Below are positions 4,089 through 7,452 of a DNA stretch of 7,452 bases, piece by piece. The notes under the pieces were generated by a model. The model searched no databases. It had not been told where the DNA came from and saw only the letters and a program-made list of their open reading frames with translations. How positions within the stretch are numbered: position 1 is the first letter of the stretch; every line of letters starts with the position of its first letter. The position numbers were made by a program, and so were the translations under genes. Source of the stretch: Sulfitobacter sp. (GTDB taxonomy: Bacteria; Pseudomonadota; Alphaproteobacteria; Rhodobacterales; Rhodobacteraceae); contig JAGXHD010000185.1 in the NCBI GenBank assembly GCA_024636395.1, positions 1 through 7,452 on the forward strand, in the 5' to 3' direction.

Positions 4089-4846
4089 TGCCGATCGAGC
4101 GCGATATCACCATTGGCGGCTGCCGACTTATCCAGGGCGATGCGCGTGATGTGCTGCCGCTGCTCGAGGGTCAGGCGGATCTTTGCGTAACCGATCCTCC
4201 ATATCGCCTCACCTCTGGCGGCAACACCAACGGTGCCATGGGCGGCAAGTTCGCGTCAGACGTTTATGATAATTCTGGCCTGCTGATGGATGTGGTTGAG
4301 TGGCATGAAATTGGCGGGCCGATCTATCGGGCGCTCAAGAAGAATGCCGACTGCTATGTTATGTCTGACGACCGCAACCTGTTCGCAGCCCATGGCGGTT
4401 TCATCGGCGCAGGTTTCAAGTTTCACAGCCTGCTGACGTGGGACAAGATCGCCCCCTCGCGCACGCGTTTCTATATGAAGGACAGCGAACACACCCTGTA
4501 CCTTTGGAAGGGAAGGGCGCGTGACATCGCAAACGGCGGCTCAAAACGCATCATTCGGCTGGCGCGTCCAGCGGATGCTGTCCACCCGACGCAAAAGCCG
4601 GTCGCCCTGATGAACATCTATATCGAGAATTCTTCCCGGCCCGGTGATGTTGTGCTGGATCCGTTCGCGGGCTCTGGCAGCACGTTGGTCGCCGCCATTC
4701 TATCGGGTCGCCGCGCGATCGGGATTGAGAAACGGCCGGAACACTTCGATGCCGCCCGCGCCATGGTTCAAGCGGCCCAGTACCAGGTCGAGCGCCGCAA
4801 TTTCTGTGGGGGCAACGGCCTTAAAGATATGGCGGTGGGTCAATGA
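4088..4846 (+). CDS. Beta-class DNA methyltransferase (amino-methyl, orphan)
   Basis: A 252-residue S-adenosylmethionine-dependent DNA methyltransferase. Motif IV, DPPY, is at 36-39 (catalytic loop for N6-adenine or N4-cytosine methylation). A variable target-recognition region follows; HPTQKP at 166-171 and the SAM-binding motif I DPFAGSGST at 191-199 come after it, then GIEKRPEHFDAAR. DPPY preceding the FxGxG motif defines the beta group, which includes CcrM-like adenine methylases. The frame is open upstream to 3938, but the start at 4088 follows directly from the overlap with the preceding stop and gives the usual N-terminus (ITIGGCRLIQGDARDVL). No restriction endonuclease is adjacent. 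It sits inside the replication operon, so it probably acts as an orphan phage methylase that protects DNA or modulates replication or expression. The recognition sequence cannot be read from the protein. Confidence 0.95.
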   Translation: MPIERDITIGGCRLIQGDARDVLPLLEGQADLCVTDPPYRLTSGGNTNGAMGGKFASDVYDNSGLLMDVVEWHEIGGPIYRALKKNADCYVMSDDRNLFAAHGGFIGAGFKFHSLLTWDKIAPSRTRFYMKDSEHTLYLWKGRARDIANGGSKRIIRLARPADAVHPTQKPVALMNIYIENSSRPGDVVLDPFAGSGSTLVAAILSGRRAIGIEKRPEHFDAARAMVQAAQYQVERRNFCGGNGLKDMAVGQ

Positions 4847-5988
4847 GCTTTGCTGAGGATCCTCGCGTCCAAGAAGCCAAGGGCATGCCAATGTCCGAGG
4901 TTGTCCATCGCTTGGGTATCGGCCGCCTTGTTAAAACAGGTGGCGAACTGGTCGGGCCGTGCCCCTTATGTGGCGGTAAGGACCGGTTCGGTATCAATCT
5001 TCACAGCAACCTGTTCCAGTGCCGCAAGTGCGACATTGCTGGCGGTGACCAAATTGCGCTTGTGATGCAGGTGCAGAACATGGGTTTCCCGGATGCGCTC
5101 AAGTGGCTCTGTGGTGACGCGCCTGCCAATATCGATCCTGAAGAGATCAAGCGCCGTCGCGCACGTGCTGCAGCTGAGGAAGCACGACAGCGTGAGGATC
5201 AGGACCGATATCGCCGCCGTGCGATCGAAGATGCAAAGACAATCTGGAAGCGTGCCGACGGGACGCCGGAAAACCTGATAAGCGAATATCTTGCGTGCCG
5301 CGGGATCTCGGCCGACATGTTGCCCGTGCTGCCCCGGGCACTGCGTTTGCTGAAGGATCATCCCTACGTCAAGAAAATCGGCCGAGAGCTGGAAACCTGT
5401 CATCGTGGCCCCTGCATGATTGCTGCCGTGCAAGCGCCAAGCGGAATGCTTGAGGCGGTTCATCAGACTTGGATTTCAGCTGATCCGCCACATGGCAAAG
5501 CCACGATCATCTACAAAGACACGGGAATGCCTGCAAAGCTGGTTCGAGGTTCGAAAAAGGGCGGCGCGATCCGACTGCACACCCCGCGTGGCGCAGACAC
5601 TTTGATCATGGGCGAGGGGATCGAAACCACTTTGACCGCCCTGGCGGCGGATCCAGTACCGGGTGCCGCATACTGGGTCGGGGTAGATCTCGGAAACATG
5701 GCGGGCAAGATGCAGAAGCTTCCCGGTAAACGCTATTCCGGCATTCCCGATATTAATGATGATGCGGCTTTTATCCCGCCGGCATGGGTGAGGCACCTCA
5801 TATTCATTCAGGACGGTGACAGCGAAACGGCATCGACTAGGGCCAAGCTTGAAAGCGGCCTGCGTAGGGCAATGGCACATCGCCCAGGACTCCGCGCCCA
5901 GATCGTCCACGCCGGTGAAGGTGTCGATCTTAACGACGTTCTCAATTCAAAACCTGAGGAGGAAGACCATGGCAATCCGCACGATTGA
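4843..5988 (+). CDS. Zinc-finger (CHC2-type) Toprim DNA primase
   Basis: A 381-residue primase-like protein. The N-terminal zinc ribbon has C40-x2-C43 (CPLCGGKDRFG) and C60-x2-C63 (FQCRKCDIAGGD), as in phage and plasmid CHC2 primases. A basic, charged linker (about 100-135, KRRRARAAAEEARQRE) is probably helical. A middle region (about 145-245) resembles the DUF7146-like part of such proteins. The Toprim domain follows, with GEGIET at 257-262 (catalytic Glu) and FIQDGDSE at 321-328 (Asp-x-Asp metal site), then VDLNDVL near the end. It would make RNA primers for element replication. The start overlaps the methyltransferase stop (ATGA), and the last 20 bp overlap the next gene. All key residues are present. 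Confidence 0.95.
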   Translation: MSFAEDPRVQEAKGMPMSEVVHRLGIGRLVKTGGELVGPCPLCGGKDRFGINLHSNLFQCRKCDIAGGDQIALVMQVQNMGFPDALKWLCGDAPANIDPEEIKRRRARAAAEEARQREDQDRYRRRAIEDAKTIWKRADGTPENLISEYLACRGISADMLPVLPRALRLLKDHPYVKKIGRELETCHRGPCMIAAVQAPSGMLEAVHQTWISADPPHGKATIIYKDTGMPAKLVRGSKKGGAIRLHTPRGADTLIMGEGIETTLTALAADPVPGAAYWVGVDLGNMAGKMQKLPGKRYSGIPDINDDAAFIPPAWVRHLIFIQDGDSETASTRAKLESGLRRAMAHRPGLRAQIVHAGEGVDLNDVLNSKPEEEDHGNPHD

Positions 5989-6805
5989 TACAAGTGGCAT
6001 GGAGCCGGTCGATACCAAAGTGAAAGGCAAGCCCGAAGTTGCTTTTGTCCTGATCAAGGACATCATCATCGATGAGCGATATCAGCGCAGCATGGAGCGG
6101 ACGGGGCTCCGGAATGTTCGGAAGATCGCCCAGAACTTCGACTGGGCAAAGTTTAGCCCTGTCATGCTTTCGCGCCGCGAGAATGGTCAGTTTGCCATAA
6201 TAGACGGTCAGCACCGGACCCACGCCGCGGCGCTATGCGGAATTTCAGAGGTGCCGGCGATGGTCTCGGATCTTTCGATCGAGGAAGAGGCTGCAGCCTT
6301 CAGCTGGATCAATGGCGCCGTAACCGCACTGACGGGCAACCAGATATTCAAAGCTGCCCTTGCCGCTTTCGAGCCTTGGGCAGTGCAGTGCGATTCTGTT
6401 GTCGAACGGGCAGGGTGCAAGTTGATGACCTACAACGCGCAGGCTTCCAGAAAAAAGCCCGGTCAAGTGTTTTGTATCAACCTGGTGCGGCGCATGGTCG
6501 AATCTGGTCACTCGACAGAGCTCTATGTAGTGCTGAGCGGGATCCGTGAAAGCCGGGTCAAGGATGACATCAGGTATTACAACGGATTTGGGCTTGCCGC
6601 GCTTGTGCCGGCGGTGATTACCGCTGGTGTAAAACAGCCATCAGCTGTCACGGCCTTTCTGGATGCTCATGACCTGGATGAGGTGGCGCGGTTGGTGGCC
6701 CGTGTACAGGAAATGCCTGAAAATAAGGGTAAGTCCTTCAAGGGACTGTTCGCCAGCAGCGTTACGGTACTGCTGAAGCAGCATCTGAAAGCGCAGGCGA
6801 AGTAG
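5969..6805 (+). CDS. ParB/Srx-like protein (DUF6551-like)
   Basis: A 278-residue protein. The start at 5969 is set by GAGGAGGA (5956-5963) five bases upstream, although the frame is open from 5816. Residues about 25-100 form a ParB N-terminal-like (sulfiredoxin-fold) domain: VLIKDIIIDERYQRSMER, then PVMLSRRENGQFAIIDGQHR (64-83), THAAALCGISEVPAMV. The IIDGQHRTHAA stretch is the characteristic nucleotide-binding box. Residues 105-278 are mainly helical and match no partition-protein HTH that I recognise. Such proteins are frequent beside primases in phages and integrative elements. It may act in replication or as a nucleotide-hydrolysing DNA-binding factor, but plasmid-type partition is not shown because no ParA is visible. 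It overlaps the primase gene by 20 bp and is followed after 2 bp by the helicase gene. Confidence 0.9.
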   Translation: MAIRTIDTSGMEPVDTKVKGKPEVAFVLIKDIIIDERYQRSMERTGLRNVRKIAQNFDWAKFSPVMLSRRENGQFAIIDGQHRTHAAALCGISEVPAMVSDLSIEEEAAAFSWINGAVTALTGNQIFKAALAAFEPWAVQCDSVVERAGCKLMTYNAQASRKKPGQVFCINLVRRMVESGHSTELYVVLSGIRESRVKDDIRYYNGFGLAALVPAVITAGVKQPSAVTAFLDAHDLDEVARLVARVQEMPENKGKSFKGLFASSVTVLLKQHLKAQAK

Positions 6806-6807
6806 CA

Positions 6808-7452
6808 ATGAATGATCGGCTGGATAAGGTGCGCGGCAAGTTTGCGGCTGCCGAAGACGTCACGCCTGTAGAAGGCTTGGCTGCTTCAATTGGCGATGCG
6901 TCGATCGGCATCGATGACAATATTGCACCACCACATGACGGCGGTGATGACGGCCCGCCCCGCACCCCGGAAGAGGAATTGCCACCCGAGGCGCAAGGGG
7001 CACTCTATCCGCTTAACGACACGGGCAATGGCAAGCGTTTCGCCCTTTACTATGGTGACAGCGCGCTTCCGGTCCCTCGTGTCGGGTGGTTTGCCTGGGA
7101 CGGCCGTCGCTGGGCGCGCGATCCGGACGAAATCATTACACGCAGCCATGCCCAAAAAGTTCAAACCAAGATGGAAGATGAGATTCCATTTCTGCAAGGA
7201 ACTGCACGTGAGCGCCGGCTGATAACACAGCAACAGGATCTCCGCGCTACCCTCCAGTCTCTCGATCCGCGTCCGGAGGGGATGACTGACGAAGAGTTCA
7301 CGACGCAGAGCACTGACATCAAAGCCAAGCTGGCCGAAATCAACGACATACTTTGGGGGCGTGGATCCAGCCGGCAACGCCATTTGACGGCAGCGCGATC
7401 GGCGGGAAACTCGAACACCCTCAAGAACATGTTGCTCGAGGCAACGGTGGAT
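6808..7452 (+). CDS. D5/P4-type primase-helicase, N-terminal part, cut by window edge
   Basis: Open from the ATG at 6808 to the right edge, 215 codons, with no stop. After an acidic disordered N-terminus (about 1-65, rich in Asp, Pro and Gly) comes a D5_N-like region: LNDTGNGKRFALYYGD, VPRVGWFAWDGRRWARDPDE, then a long charged helical stretch, and RQRHLTAARSAGNSNTLKNM with LLEATVD at the edge. The pairs 'N..GNgkRF ... W..WDGrrW' and 'a..SgN...l..mL..A' are typical of the N-terminal domain of phage/plasmid primase-helicases of the P4 alpha/D5 type. The SF3 ATPase that would confirm helicase function should lie beyond the window. It starts 2 bp after the ParB-like gene, so it is part of the same operon. 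Confidence 0.9.
   Translation, partial: MNDRLDKVRGKFAAAEDVTPVEGLAASIGDASIGIDDNIAPPHDGGDDGPPRTPEEELPPEAQGALYPLNDTGNGKRFALYYGDSALPVPRVGWFAWDGRRWARDPDEIITRSHAQKVQTKMEDEIPFLQGTARERRLITQQQDLRATLQSLDPRPEGMTDEEFTTQSTDIKAKLAEINDILWGRGSSRQRHLTAARSAGNSNTLKNMLLEATVD

Noticed and set aside
1..7452. CRISPR array, tRNA or rRNA genes, insertion sequences, att sites
   Set aside because: No regularly spaced repeats, tRNA-like cloverleaf, transposase frame, integrase or terminal direct repeats were seen in the window.

Overview
The window looks like the immunity and early-replication part of a temperate phage (prophage) or a closely related integrated element of a Gram-negative host, probably an alphaproteobacterium. 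The reasons are the high but uneven G+C, densely packed genes with ATGA/GTGA stop-start overlaps, a divergent repressor/Cro-like pair, and a replication block with a zinc-finger Toprim primase, a ParB-like protein and a D5/P4-type primase-helicase. The host is inferred from sequence style only; no host gene, tRNA, integrase or att site is visible.

Layout. Positions 1-658 hold a leftward two-gene operon of unknown function, cut by the left edge. Its promoter region (about 690-750) carries two copies of a 21-bp dyad. Positions 811-1237 hold a leftward small membrane protein gene ending in an intrinsic terminator; this stretch is visibly poorer in G+C. Positions 1507-1818 hold a leftward XRE-family repressor. 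Positions 1851-1906 hold two more copies of the same dyad, in mirror-image orientation to the left pair. From 1913 a rightward early operon runs through a Cro-like protein and a chain of very small genes, nearly all joined by 4-base overlaps. At 3120-3509 a leftward gene interrupts the rightward module, followed by an 11-bp perfect inverted repeat. From 3678 to the right edge there is a compact rightward operon: a DUF1937-like protein, an orphan beta-class DNA methyltransferase, a CHC2/Toprim primase, a ParB-like (DUF6551-like) protein, and the N-terminal part of a D5-type primase-helicase.

How it fits together. Four copies of TTATTCGC-N5-GCGAACTT, two before each outward operon and each pair spaced 34-35 bp centre to centre, suggest that one repressor silences both outward operons, as lambda CI does at OL and OR. 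The membrane protein gene lies between the repressor and the left operator pair, the position rexAB has in lambda, so a superinfection-exclusion or lysogeny role is a reasonable guess. The right operon would then supply DNA methylation, priming and helicase loading. The most distinctive features are the mirror-image operator array and the set of tiny, translationally coupled genes of 29, 46 and 50 codons.
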